Part shown: positions 33,115 to 41,794 of the stretch, in pieces | How positions within the stretch are numbered: the stretch's first letter is position 1 | How the letters are laid out: each line of letters opens with the position of its first letter | Source of the DNA: JAGLTN01 sp023135255 | GTDB lineage: Bacteria > Planctomycetota > Phycisphaerae > Sedimentisphaerales > Anaerobacaceae | NCBI GenBank assembly: GCA_030639495.1 | Contig: DAOWCP010000002.1 | Location: forward strand, 10,156 to 74,155 | Length of the DNA stretch: 64,000 bases | Direction: 5' to 3' | Position numbers and translations under genes: made by a program | The notes under the pieces: generated by a model | What the model was told of the DNA's origin: nothing | Databases searched by the model: none | Seen by the model: the letters and a program-made list of their open reading frames with translations, nothing else

Positions 33115-34994
33115 TTATAGATATTAACGAAGAGACTCTTGGTAAAAGTATCCAGGGACTGGAAAAACGTTTGCTTGAATCCAGAACGCCACATGGGTTT
33201 TGGCAGGGACGTTTGTCAAGCAGCGCTCTTTCTACTGCTACTGCGGTTTTCGCTTTGACAATGGTTGATGAAAAAAAATACCAAACGCAAATTCAGCGAG
33301 GACTAAAATGGCTTCGTGATAACTCGAACAGCGATGGGGGCTGGGGTGACACACCTCTAAGCATTAGCAATATCAGCACAACAATGCTCTGCTGGGCAGC
33401 TTTTAAACAGACCGAGATCGCACCTGAATATGAAAAAACAGTAACTGATACAGAGAAATGGCTTATAAAAAATGCCGGCAGTCTCGAACCAGAGCAGTTG
33501 CTAAAGACTGTCAATGCAAAGTATGGCAAAGACAGAACTTTCTCTTCGCCTATTCTGATGATGTGCGCTCTGGCGGGTATGTTAAACGGGGCTGAAGATA
33601 TTTGGAAATTGCTTAAGCCTTTGCCGTTTGAATTGGCAATTGTGCCGCATAAGTTTTATAAGTTTCTGCGATTGCCGGTAGTAAGTTATGCATTACCTGC
33701 ATTGATCGCCATTGGTCAGCTTCAATTTCACCGTCGCAAACCTGCAAATCCGATTACCAGACTTCTAAGATATTTAACACAGGACAAAACTTATAACATA
33801 CTAAAAAAAATTCAGCCGGAAAATGGCGGCTTCCTCGAAGCTGCACCATTAACAAGCTTTGTAGTTATAAGCCTGGCTGCTACAGGAAAAAAAGACAGCA
33901 TCGTCACAAAAAGGGGAATCGGGTTTCTCCTGGATTTGGTAAGGGAAGATGGCAGCTGGCCTATTGATACGAATCTTGCCACATGGGTAACAACTTTATC
34001 TATCAATGCGCTTGCCGGGAATCCTGATTTTAAGAATATTCTCCCAACTAAGGAACGCAAAGATTTACAGCAATGGCTGCTCGTTCAACAACATCGAAAA
34101 GTACACCCTTACACCAACGCCGCTCCCGGGGGTTGGGCATGGACCGATGCGCCGGGGGCAGTTCCTGATGCTGATGATACTGCTGGTGTGCTTATTGCAC
34201 TTTACAATCTTGATTTGGTTGATGACAATGTGACCGAAGCCGTTAGACTAGCTATCGAATGGCTTTTGGACATACAGAATAAAGACGGCGGAATACCGAC
34301 TTTTTGTAAAGGATGGAATAAATTACCTTTCGACCGCAGTGCTGCTGATATCACCGCCCATGTAATAACTGCTATGAAACTATGGTTAGGTTTTTTGCCG
34401 GATTCTATGCAAAGATTGGTAAGAGCTGCAATTAAAAAAGCTCTTGGCTACCTCCAGCAAACACAACAAGGCAATGGTTCGTGGCTTCCCTTATGGTTTG
34501 GCAATCAGTTTGAATCTCAGCAGCAAAATCCTGTTTATGGAACAGCTAAAGTTCTAATATCTTTGTCCCAATTCATCAACACTGACAGCAATATTTCCGA
34601 AAGGATGTTTTCTGATTCTGTTAAATGGCTTCTGGAGGCACAAAATCATGATGGTGGATGGGGGCCGAGCAAATCAATAATATCATCTATAGAAGAGACA
34701 TCGCTCGCTGTAGATGCTCTTGTTAGCCTTATAAACCAGTTAGCCCAGCGCTCAAAAAAGGCGTGCGATTTGTTTCACAATCTTGAGCAAATGCGATCGG
34801 CGGTCTTAACAGGAACAGCCTGGCTCATAAAAAGAACTGACAAAAGTTTTACTGCTGCTCCGATTGGTTTATATTTTGCCCGACTTTGGTATTTTGAAGA
34901 GTTATATCCTGTTATTTTTGCATTATCTGCTATGAAAAAAATGAAATTAGAAAGCTACTTCAGAAACGTAATATCCCTTAGAAACTCAAAATGA
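33111..34994 (+). CDS. Squalene-hopene-cyclase-like terpene cyclase
   Basis: 627 residues, typical of the SHC/oxidosqualene cyclase family, in a double alpha-barrel made of QW-type repeats (SDGGWGDTPLSIS, EDGSWPIDTNLATWVT, GNGSWLPLWFGNQ, HDGGWGPSKS). The protonating acid motif D-x-D-D is intact as D353-A-D-D356 in PDADDTAGV. A stretch equivalent to the membrane-facing helix of SHC (PHKFYKFLRLPVVSYALPAL) lies near 190. This points to protonation-initiated cyclisation of a polyprene. Whether the substrate is squalene is unknown, and no squalene-forming gene (sqs or hpnCDE) is in the window. It overlaps the preceding gene by 4 nt (ATGA) and ends the cluster. Confidence 0.87.
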   Translation: MIIDINEETLGKSIQGLEKRLLESRTPHGFWQGRLSSSALSTATAVFALTMVDEKKYQTQIQRGLKWLRDNSNSDGGWGDTPLSISNISTTMLCWAAFKQTEIAPEYEKTVTDTEKWLIKNAGSLEPEQLLKTVNAKYGKDRTFSSPILMMCALAGMLNGAEDIWKLLKPLPFELAIVPHKFYKFLRLPVVSYALPALIAIGQLQFHRRKPANPITRLLRYLTQDKTYNILKKIQPENGGFLEAAPLTSFVVISLAATGKKDSIVTKRGIGFLLDLVREDGSWPIDTNLATWVTTLSINALAGNPDFKNILPTKERKDLQQWLLVQQHRKVHPYTNAAPGGWAWTDAPGAVPDADDTAGVLIALYNLDLVDDNVTEAVRLAIEWLLDIQNKDGGIPTFCKGWNKLPFDRSAADITAHVITAMKLWLGFLPDSMQRLVRAAIKKALGYLQQTQQGNGSWLPLWFGNQFESQQQNPVYGTAKVLISLSQFINTDSNISERMFSDSVKWLLEAQNHDGGWGPSKSIISSIEETSLAVDALVSLINQLAQRSKKACDLFHNLEQMRSAVLTGTAWLIKRTDKSFTAAPIGLYFARLWYFEELYPVIFALSAMKKMKLESYFRNVISLRNSK

Positions 34995-35049
34995 GCATGG
35001 CAAGAATTTTCAAGGTTGCTCCCTCCCAAATATTCCTGTAAAATCGAAA

Positions 35050-35132
35050 TGGGCCAGGCTGGATTCGAACCAGCGTAAGCTTACGCTAATGGGTTTACAG
35101 CCCATTCCCTTTAGCCACTCGGGCACTGACCC
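35050..35132 (-). tRNA. tRNA-Tyr (anticodon GTA)
   Basis: On the minus strand the acceptor stem GGGTCAG pairs with CTGGCCC (one G-U). The anticodon loop CTGTAAA gives GTA. A long variable arm (AGCGTAAGCTTACGCT) marks a class II tRNA, and the T-arm reads GCTGG-TTCGAAT-CCAGC. The CCA end is not encoded. Length is 83 nt, as expected for tyrosine. Confidence 0.95.
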
Positions 35133-35360
35133 CTTGATGCCGATTAAAGCACCAAAACCGCTAACTTACTGATTTTAAAACAGATTGCAAGAAAAAAGAT
35201 TACAGCTAATGCCCATATTTGTAAAAATTATTGTCTTTGCCATGACATTTTTTTTATTTTCATAAAATCCTTCTCAAAACTCGCTTTGAGCAACAGGCCC
35301 TTTAACCCGTGGTTGTTTAATTTTCAGCAAATAAGGCATAAAATACAACCTGAAATTATA

Positions 35361-35389
35361 TTGATATTCGTCTGGATTGAGTATACATT
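35361..35389 (+). promoter_or_regulatory. Candidate sigma-70 promoter for the UroD-family gene
   Basis: TTGATA (35361-35366) is separated by 17 nt from TACATT (35384-35389), about 50 nt upstream of the ATG at 35439. The -35 box matches 5 of 6 positions and the -10 box 4 of 6. Confidence 0.4.
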
Positions 35390-35438
35390 ATTTTTTGTAA
35401 ACTTTAGTTATTTAAGATAAATTTCAGGAGAACCAGTA

Positions 35439-36602
35439 ATGTCTATGAGTTCCAAGCAACGTCTTTTGGCTGCTATACAAGGCGGCAAACCTGATAGATT
35501 GCCCGTAACTACACATCAGCTCATGCCTTACTTTCTTAATAAACATATGGGCGGTATTTCCAATGATGAGTTTTTTGAACAAATGGGAATGGATGGGATA
35601 GTCTGGATTGTCCCTCACAAGCCTGATGAAAGCAGGGGTGAGTATTGTGATCCCAGTCAAGGCGAGCCGGGCTTTTTGGAGAGCAAAAGAATAAGCACTG
35701 ACAACTGGCGTATCTCATCTGAAGAGCTGGAACATCCTAATTATAAAACCGTAAGATTTACTATTACAACGCCTAAAGGCAATCTTACAACTGTATTGCA
35801 GTCTAATGAGATGACGACTTGGGTATCGGAACATTTGATAAAAGAAAAAACTGACATTGATATCATTGCGGAATTTATGACCTCGCCGACCTGTGATATT
35901 GATGAAGTTAACAGAACTGCTCAGCGGTATGGCGACAAGGCATTGATAAGGGGACATATTCCCTGCTTTGATATTTTTGGTCAGCCGGGGACTTGGCAGG
36001 ATGCGTGTTGTCTTGTCGGTACGGAAAAAATGATAATGGCCACTTTCGATGATCCGAAATGGGTTCATAGTCTTTTGAAAATGCTTCAGCAACGGAAGAT
36101 CGATTTTATGAAGACAACTAAGGGCGCAAATTATGATATATGGGAGCTTGGCGGTGGAGATGCTTCGACATCTGTTATTTCGCCGGATATGTTCAATGAA
36201 TATGTAGCTGGTTATGATACCGGAATAATCGCGGCGGTTCACCAGGCAGGCCAGCGTGTTGTTTACCATACCTGCGGAGGGATGATGCCGATACTTGAAG
36301 ATATCGCAGCTATGGGCCCGGATGCAATGGAGACATTTACTCCGCCTGATATGGGTGGCGACAGTGATCTGGCTGAGGCTAAAAAACGTATAGGCAGCAA
36401 AGTCTGCATGATCGGAGGCTGGGATCAGTTCCATTATTTTGAAGACTGCACAGAAGAAGAAACCCGCAGACAGGTTCGCAATTGCTTTGAACAGGCAGGT
36501 GAGGGTGGCGGTTATATTCTGTCGCCTTCTGATCACTTCTTCGATGCAGATGTTGAATTGATCAAAGCCTTTGCTGATGAAGCCCGCAAGTGTGTGTATT
36601 AG
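35439..36602 (+). CDS. Uroporphyrinogen decarboxylase (URO-D)/MtaA-superfamily protein
   Basis: 387 residues of the URO-D fold (SKQRLLAAIQGGKPDRLPV at the N-terminus, GHIPCFDIFGQPG, VVYHTCGGMMPILEDI near residue 275). The H-T-C motif is the first half of the zinc site of corrinoid or thiol methyltransferases (MtaA, CmuA type) in this superfamily, so a methyl-transfer role is possible. It sits before an L-fucose isomerase-like gene, not in a haem pathway, and so is unlikely to be HemE. Such stand-alone URO-D paralogues are numerous in planctomycete sugar loci; their substrates are unknown. The gene has a GGAG ribosome-binding site. Confidence 0.85.
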   Translation: MSMSSKQRLLAAIQGGKPDRLPVTTHQLMPYFLNKHMGGISNDEFFEQMGMDGIVWIVPHKPDESRGEYCDPSQGEPGFLESKRISTDNWRISSEELEHPNYKTVRFTITTPKGNLTTVLQSNEMTTWVSEHLIKEKTDIDIIAEFMTSPTCDIDEVNRTAQRYGDKALIRGHIPCFDIFGQPGTWQDACCLVGTEKMIMATFDDPKWVHSLLKMLQQRKIDFMKTTKGANYDIWELGGGDASTSVISPDMFNEYVAGYDTGIIAAVHQAGQRVVYHTCGGMMPILEDIAAMGPDAMETFTPPDMGGDSDLAEAKKRIGSKVCMIGGWDQFHYFEDCTEEETRRQVRNCFEQAGEGGGYILSPSDHFFDADVELIKAFADEARKCVY

Positions 36603-36661
36603 TCTGTCATATTCAAGACAGCAATTAATAAATATTATCCGGTTGGTTAAGGAGAATAAAA

Positions 36662-38389
36662 ATGGCTAAAAAAAGCTCAGCGGTTAAGTTGCCGTCTATC
36701 AGGAAAGCTAATCCCAAAGCTCCTGTTATAGGTGTATTCTCAGCAGGTGATCCTCGTGTTGACAAAGACAGCAGAGGCCGATGTCAAAATATTGTTAAGA
36801 TGGCTGCCGAAGTGATAAGCGGGTCGGTGTTTTTGCCGGACAAGACAGAAGTATCTGTAGTGTATTCGGATATTCTCGTAGATGGTGAACCTCAGGCGGA
36901 TATTGTTGCTGGTCAGTTTAGAAAAGCCGGCGTTGATATACTGGTATGTGTGCCGGATACATGGGCGTTTCCACAGTTGACAACTATTTCACTTTTGCAG
37001 CAGTTCCCCAAAGAGACACCGATAAATATAACCTGCGGCAACAGTGCACCTAAGCCGGGCGTTGTTTATGCGCACGCTTTGAACGGGGCGATAAGTCAGT
37101 ACGGGAAGATGGTGACTTTAAATGTGGGCAACTGGGCCGACAAAGGCGCTAACCCAATGATGAGCGATGCAACTGCAACGGCTCTTATAGATTGGTGTTA
37201 TGCAGCTGTTACTGCTGTTGCTCTTAAAGGCAGAAGGGTAGTGATCTTCGGTCATGATTCGATGGGCATGGAAACCGCTTTGGCTCATATTCTCCCGACG
37301 AGAAATACTTTCGGTTTGGAAATTACCCGTCTCGATATGAAACTTCTCGCTGACATGGTGCAGAAGAAGGCTTATAACGAAAAGGAGCTGAAAGGACTTC
37401 GAAGCTGGATAAATAGATATGTTGGCAAAAGGCTTGAACTTCAAAGCGATGCCGACAGCGAAAGATTCGATATGAGTCTTGGTATGTACCTGATAGTTCG
37501 TGATTTGATGGCGGATTTAAAAGCTGTCGGCGGCGGATTCATGAGCCAGCTCGAATGGGGCAGCGATTTCAGAGGTTTGCCTTTGCCGGTAGCTGATACT
37601 ATGGAGTCTTTGTTCAACAGCACATTTGACCACAATGGCAGGAAGGCCCCAATCCCCTATGCTACCGAAGCAGATGTTCAGGGGCTTTTGACGATGCTTT
37701 TCATGACATATCTTAGCGGCAGTAACCCTCCGTTGTTTATGGATTTCAGAAAAGTATGGGAAAGCTGGGAGTTGAAGCAGCTTGCTGATAAAATAGGTTT
37801 GAAGAAATACAACAAAAAAGCAGACTGGATCACTAAGGGTCTGGTTGACGGAAACAATTCCGGAAGCGCATCATTTGACTGGGCTGCTTTGCCGGGGGCT
37901 TCTATAAAGAAAATTATGGACGGAGTTTCAATGCCGTTGGCGAGTAAAGAATACTTCCCCGGCGGCGGCAACTCGGTGACATTTATGACTCCTGCGGGCA
38001 TTGATGGTATTGCCGGTCGTATGGCATACAGCAGTTTGACGGGATTATTCTCTATGATCTGGGATGAGGCAGTGACAACGGAACTGCCTGAAGCTCTTGG
38101 TAAGGAAGTTTGCAGCCTGTCTGATGCTGGGTGGCCTCACACTTTTGTTTCGCCGAAGTATGCATCAATGACAGAGTATAAACAATATCCGCCAGCAAAC
38201 CATTTGCACATGACATGGGGTTTGCCGGTAGCAAGGCTGCAGCACTGGATGGATCTAATGGGTGTTTTGAGTGTTACACCCTGGGCGGCAAGACCGAAAT
38301 TTATTGAGGGAGTTGACAGGGCGCAGCCTTTGGTTCACCTTATCAATGGCGGAGAAAATATGTACAAGCAGATTATTTCTCGTGGTTAA
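36662..38389 (+). CDS. L-fucose isomerase-like protein
   Basis: 575 residues, close to the E. coli FucI length (591). L-fucose/L-arabinose isomerases interconvert aldose and ketose with Mn2+. The catalytic and metal residues of FucI are conserved by position: Glu in YATEADVQG (near 341), Asp in FMDFRKVW (near 361) and His in ANHLHMTWG (near 520). The N-terminal substrate domain (APVIGVFSAGDPRVDKDSR) is well preserved. It lies 59 nt after the URO-D-family gene with GGAG upstream, and 15 nt before the GH172 gene. With RhaT and a sulfatase nearby, a deoxy-sugar pathway is likely; the exact sugar cannot be told. Confidence 0.87.
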   Translation: MAKKSSAVKLPSIRKANPKAPVIGVFSAGDPRVDKDSRGRCQNIVKMAAEVISGSVFLPDKTEVSVVYSDILVDGEPQADIVAGQFRKAGVDILVCVPDTWAFPQLTTISLLQQFPKETPINITCGNSAPKPGVVYAHALNGAISQYGKMVTLNVGNWADKGANPMMSDATATALIDWCYAAVTAVALKGRRVVIFGHDSMGMETALAHILPTRNTFGLEITRLDMKLLADMVQKKAYNEKELKGLRSWINRYVGKRLELQSDADSERFDMSLGMYLIVRDLMADLKAVGGGFMSQLEWGSDFRGLPLPVADTMESLFNSTFDHNGRKAPIPYATEADVQGLLTMLFMTYLSGSNPPLFMDFRKVWESWELKQLADKIGLKKYNKKADWITKGLVDGNNSGSASFDWAALPGASIKKIMDGVSMPLASKEYFPGGGNSVTFMTPAGIDGIAGRMAYSSLTGLFSMIWDEAVTTELPEALGKEVCSLSDAGWPHTFVSPKYASMTEYKQYPPANHLHMTWGLPVARLQHWMDLMGVLSVTPWAARPKFIEGVDRAQPLVHLINGGENMYKQIISRG

Positions 38390-38404
38390 TGAAAGGATTC
38401 CATT

Positions 38405-40393
38405 ATGAAAAGGTTTTTATTCTTTACTACTGTTTTGATTATGATACAAAGCAGCTTCGTTGTCGGGGCAGAGAAGCTTACTTATATTGATCTTATAGGC
38501 AAACTTACGGATCTTGAGTATCTGGCTACATTGCCGCAGCCAGGACAAAAATCTCAGATGGCTTCGAGCTATGACCGCGCGAGTAAGTATGATGCTGTCA
38601 ATGACAAGTATGTGAACTGGACAGCCAATGCTGACGGGTGGAATTTTGTTAGTAAAGACAATGGTGAATTGGTAATGGCTGACATTAAGGGGCCTGGGGT
38701 TATTTGGAGAATATGGTCTGCGCAGGCAAAAGAGGGACACGTCAAATTTTATTTTGATGGCAGTGATATTCCAGCTATTGATATGCCTTGGGAAGATTAT
38801 TTTAACAGAACAGTTCCACCATTTGACAGGAGCGAACTTGTTTACACCAGCGCTAAAGGCTTAAATATTTACCTGCCGATACCGTTCCGGAAATCATGTA
38901 AGATAGTTGCCCAGGGCAACTGGGGATTGTATTATCACATTAACTACACTACATATCCGCAGGAAACGGAGCTGACGACATTTAAAATGTCACTTAGCGA
39001 AGAAGAATCTATAGCTTTAGATAACGCTAATGAAATTCTTGCAGCTGGCGGTCTCGATCCTTCGCCGAAGCGTAAATCTCAAAAGACGATCAAGAAAACA
39101 ATTACAATTGCCCCGGGCCAAACGGAGAGTATATTGGACCTTAAAGGCAAGTACGCAATAACTGCTTTGAAAGTGAAAATTGAAAAGCCTAATAGAGAGA
39201 TTCTTCGCCAGCTGGCGTTGAGCATGTACTGGGATGGCGAAAAAAGCCCTTCGGTATGGTCGCCGATAGGTGATTTTTTCGGCTCAGCTCCGGGAGTTAA
39301 TCTCTACAAATCTTTGCCGCTGGGTATGACAGCTGACGGATTTTACAGCTACTGGTATATGCCTTTTAAAAAGTCAGCACTATTGCAGATAACCAACGAC
39401 GGCAAAGAAAGCAGAAACGTTACTTTTGCTGTGACGTATGCAAAATTGGATAAGCCTATAAACGATCTTGGTAGATTTCATGCTAAATGGCACCGAGACG
39501 CTTTTTTGCCTAAAGAAAAAGAACGTTGGATCGACTGGACGATATTAAAGACCAAAGGCAGAGGAAGATTTTGCGGGACATTGCTCAATGTGTGGAATCC
39601 CAGAGGCTCATGGTGGGGCGAAGGGGATGAGAAATTCTTTGTTGACGATGAGAATTTTCCATCTACATTCGGCACAGGCACTGAAGATTATTTTGGTTAT
39701 GCATGGGGCAACGGCACTTTGTTTGACCAGGCTTATAATAACCAGACTGTCTGCACTTCCAACCGTGGACATATTTCGGTGAGCAGATGGCACATCAGTG
39801 ACAACGTGCCTTTCCAGGGGGCTTTTGAGGGTTATATTGAAAAGTATTACAAAGAAGAATTGTGGGACACTCGTTATGATGCAGTTGCATACTGGTATCT
39901 GGATGAATCTAAAAGTGATGACTATCATATTGTCTCTCTGGATGATCGACTTGGTTACTGGACCGAGCCTAAAGGGATTATTGAAGGCGAAACTCTTAAG
40001 GTTATTTCAAAAACTGTCGGCAGTGTGGGTGAGCAAAAATTAAGCGAAGCCTGGAGTGGCGGGGCACATTTGTTCTGGGCAGGCGTTAAGGTCGGAGCGA
40101 AGCTGGATGTTGCTTTTGACATTAAAAAGAAAGGCAAATATCGTTTGAAAACCCAATTGACCAAAGCCACTAATTATGCGATGGTTCAGTTGTATATTGA
40201 TGGTAAGAAGATTGGCAAGCCTATTGATCTTTATCTTGGATATGTATACCTGACACCAGTTATGATCCTTGGTGAGTTTGATTTTACTGCTGGTGAGCAT
40301 ACCATGACGATTGAGATTGTGGGAGTTAATAAAAAAGCTGGCGAGCATAATGCCGCTGGAATTGATTATCTACAGATCGAAAAGTTGAAATAG
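38405..40393 (+). CDS. Secreted GH172 (DUF2961) family glycoside hydrolase
   Basis: 662 residues with a signal peptide (FLFFTTVLIMIQSSFVVGA). The central region matches DUF2961, now glycoside hydrolase family 172, whose studied members act on difructose dianhydride and D-arabinofuranose or fucofuranose linkages. Conserved pieces are MADIKGPGVIWRIW (about 90), MPWEDYFN, FNSxx-like GLNIYLPIPF, and the acidic GTGTEDYFGYAW (about 425), which carries a candidate catalytic Glu. A carbohydrate-binding-like C-terminal domain follows from about 525 (DVAFDIKKKGKYRLKTQLTK). It lies 15 nt after the isomerase gene. Confidence 0.87.
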   Translation: MKRFLFFTTVLIMIQSSFVVGAEKLTYIDLIGKLTDLEYLATLPQPGQKSQMASSYDRASKYDAVNDKYVNWTANADGWNFVSKDNGELVMADIKGPGVIWRIWSAQAKEGHVKFYFDGSDIPAIDMPWEDYFNRTVPPFDRSELVYTSAKGLNIYLPIPFRKSCKIVAQGNWGLYYHINYTTYPQETELTTFKMSLSEEESIALDNANEILAAGGLDPSPKRKSQKTIKKTITIAPGQTESILDLKGKYAITALKVKIEKPNREILRQLALSMYWDGEKSPSVWSPIGDFFGSAPGVNLYKSLPLGMTADGFYSYWYMPFKKSALLQITNDGKESRNVTFAVTYAKLDKPINDLGRFHAKWHRDAFLPKEKERWIDWTILKTKGRGRFCGTLLNVWNPRGSWWGEGDEKFFVDDENFPSTFGTGTEDYFGYAWGNGTLFDQAYNNQTVCTSNRGHISVSRWHISDNVPFQGAFEGYIEKYYKEELWDTRYDAVAYWYLDESKSDDYHIVSLDDRLGYWTEPKGIIEGETLKVISKTVGSVGEQKLSEAWSGGAHLFWAGVKVGAKLDVAFDIKKKGKYRLKTQLTKATNYAMVQLYIDGKKIGKPIDLYLGYVYLTPVMILGEFDFTAGEHTMTIEIVGVNKKAGEHNAAGIDYLQIEKLK

Positions 40394-40416
40394 TCGAATT
40401 TTTAATAGAGGAAATT

Positions 40417-41736
40417 ATGGAAGAATCATTGTTGAACGCTGAAAATCTGCCAAGCCTGGATATTGAAACTGTGGGTCAGGCAAATATCAAATCCCCACTT
40501 GAAGATGTCCGCTTTGTTGATGACAGCGAAAAAGTGGTTCTCTATTCTCATTATGACCATTTAAAAAAGTTTATCGAAAAAGACCAGGAGCTGCCGGCCT
40601 TTGAAAGGGCGGGGCCTCGCAGGAATCTTTATTTTGAGCCTTCAAAATTAAATTGCGGCATAGTAACTTGCGGCGGTTTGTGTCCGGGGCTCAATGATGT
40701 AATCCGAACAGTTGTGCTTTCTCTTATATGGGAATATGGTGTAAGGAAAGTTTATGGCTTCAGGTATGGTTATAACGGCCTGACGAATAATCCATATTGT
40801 GAGCCTCTTATTTTAACTCCTGAGCTTGTAGAAGATATTCATCTCAGAGGAGGTGACATACTATCCTCTTCCAGAGGGCCTCAGAATGTTGAAGAGATGG
40901 TTGATAATCTTGTCAAAAGGGATATTGGTCTTTTGTTTGTTATCGGCGGTGATGGAACATTGCATGGTGCTGCGGAAATGGCACAGGCAATAAAAAGAAG
41001 AAATCTGAAAATATCCATCGTCGGTATTCCCAAAACTATAGATAATGATATTTACGGCGTAGAGAGGACTTTTGGTTTTTCGACAGCAGTTGAAGCAGCA
41101 AGAACCGCGATAAATGTTGCCCATGAAGAAGCCAAAGGTGCGTGGGATGGCGTAGGACTGGTAAAACTGATGGGTAGAGATTCAGGTTTTATCTCCGCAT
41201 ATGCTACTCTTGCAAACAGTGACGTTAATTTCTGTTTCATTCCTGAAGTTCCTCTGGTTCTTGATGGTGAACATGGTTTTTTAAAATCTTTGGAGAAAAG
41301 ACTCGATCGCAAGCACCACGCTCTGATCGTTGTCGCGGAAGGTGTGGGGCAATCTCTTGCAAATCAGAAAGATATGTCTGGTAATGTGAAAAGGCAGGAT
41401 ATCGGCATTTTGCTGAAAACAAAAATAGTGGATTATTTCAAAAATATCGATAAGCCTTTGGTGCTGAAGTACATTGACCCCAGTTATACCATCCGCGGCT
41501 GTCCAGCTAATAGTTTTGATTCAGCTTTTTGTCTGATGCTTGGTCAAAACGCAGTTCATGCAGGGATGGCGGGCAAGACTAACATGATAGCAGGCTTTTG
41601 GAACCGTTACTTTACACATGTCCCCATATCCCTTGCGGTTATGGAAAGAAAAAAAGTCAATCTGCAAGGCGATCTGTGGCAGACTGTTATTCAGACTACA
41701 GGCCAGGCAAAGAAAAAACCAGTCAGGCCTTTCTAA
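40417..41736 (+). CDS. 6-phosphofructokinase, ATP-type of the plant-like clade
   Basis: 439 residues. PFK converts fructose 6-phosphate to the 1,6-bisphosphate. The donor-site motif GGDGTLHGA (about residue 173) has Gly where PPi enzymes have Asp, which favours ATP; the catalytic loop reads PKTIDNDI (about 207), with Lys as in plant and trypanosome enzymes and in PPi-PFKs. MGRDSGFIS and a C-terminal IDPSYTIRGCPANS segment support the plant-type group. An N-terminal extension of about 70 residues precedes the core. It lies 23 nt after the GH172 gene and would feed sugar phosphate into glycolysis. Confidence 0.9.
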   Translation: MEESLLNAENLPSLDIETVGQANIKSPLEDVRFVDDSEKVVLYSHYDHLKKFIEKDQELPAFERAGPRRNLYFEPSKLNCGIVTCGGLCPGLNDVIRTVVLSLIWEYGVRKVYGFRYGYNGLTNNPYCEPLILTPELVEDIHLRGGDILSSSRGPQNVEEMVDNLVKRDIGLLFVIGGDGTLHGAAEMAQAIKRRNLKISIVGIPKTIDNDIYGVERTFGFSTAVEAARTAINVAHEEAKGAWDGVGLVKLMGRDSGFISAYATLANSDVNFCFIPEVPLVLDGEHGFLKSLEKRLDRKHHALIVVAEGVGQSLANQKDMSGNVKRQDIGILLKTKIVDYFKNIDKPLVLKYIDPSYTIRGCPANSFDSAFCLMLGQNAVHAGMAGKTNMIAGFWNRYFTHVPISLAVMERKKVNLQGDLWQTVIQTTGQAKKKPVRPF

Positions 41737-41794
41737 GCTGACTTTATTAATCTGGTCAGGTTGTGTACTATCTATTAAGGCAATGGTGCAATTT

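Larger units (their letters stand above)
34995..35438. other. 444-bp intergenic region with tRNA-Tyr
   Basis: Besides the minus-strand tRNA it holds only AT-rich sequence and a candidate promoter for the next plus-strand gene. No terminator for the long cluster is apparent, and no open frame is supported. Confidence 0.7.

Noticed and set aside
35715..36536. Minus-strand 273-residue frame over the URO-D-family gene
   Set aside because: The plus-strand product has conserved family motifs; the minus frame has none.
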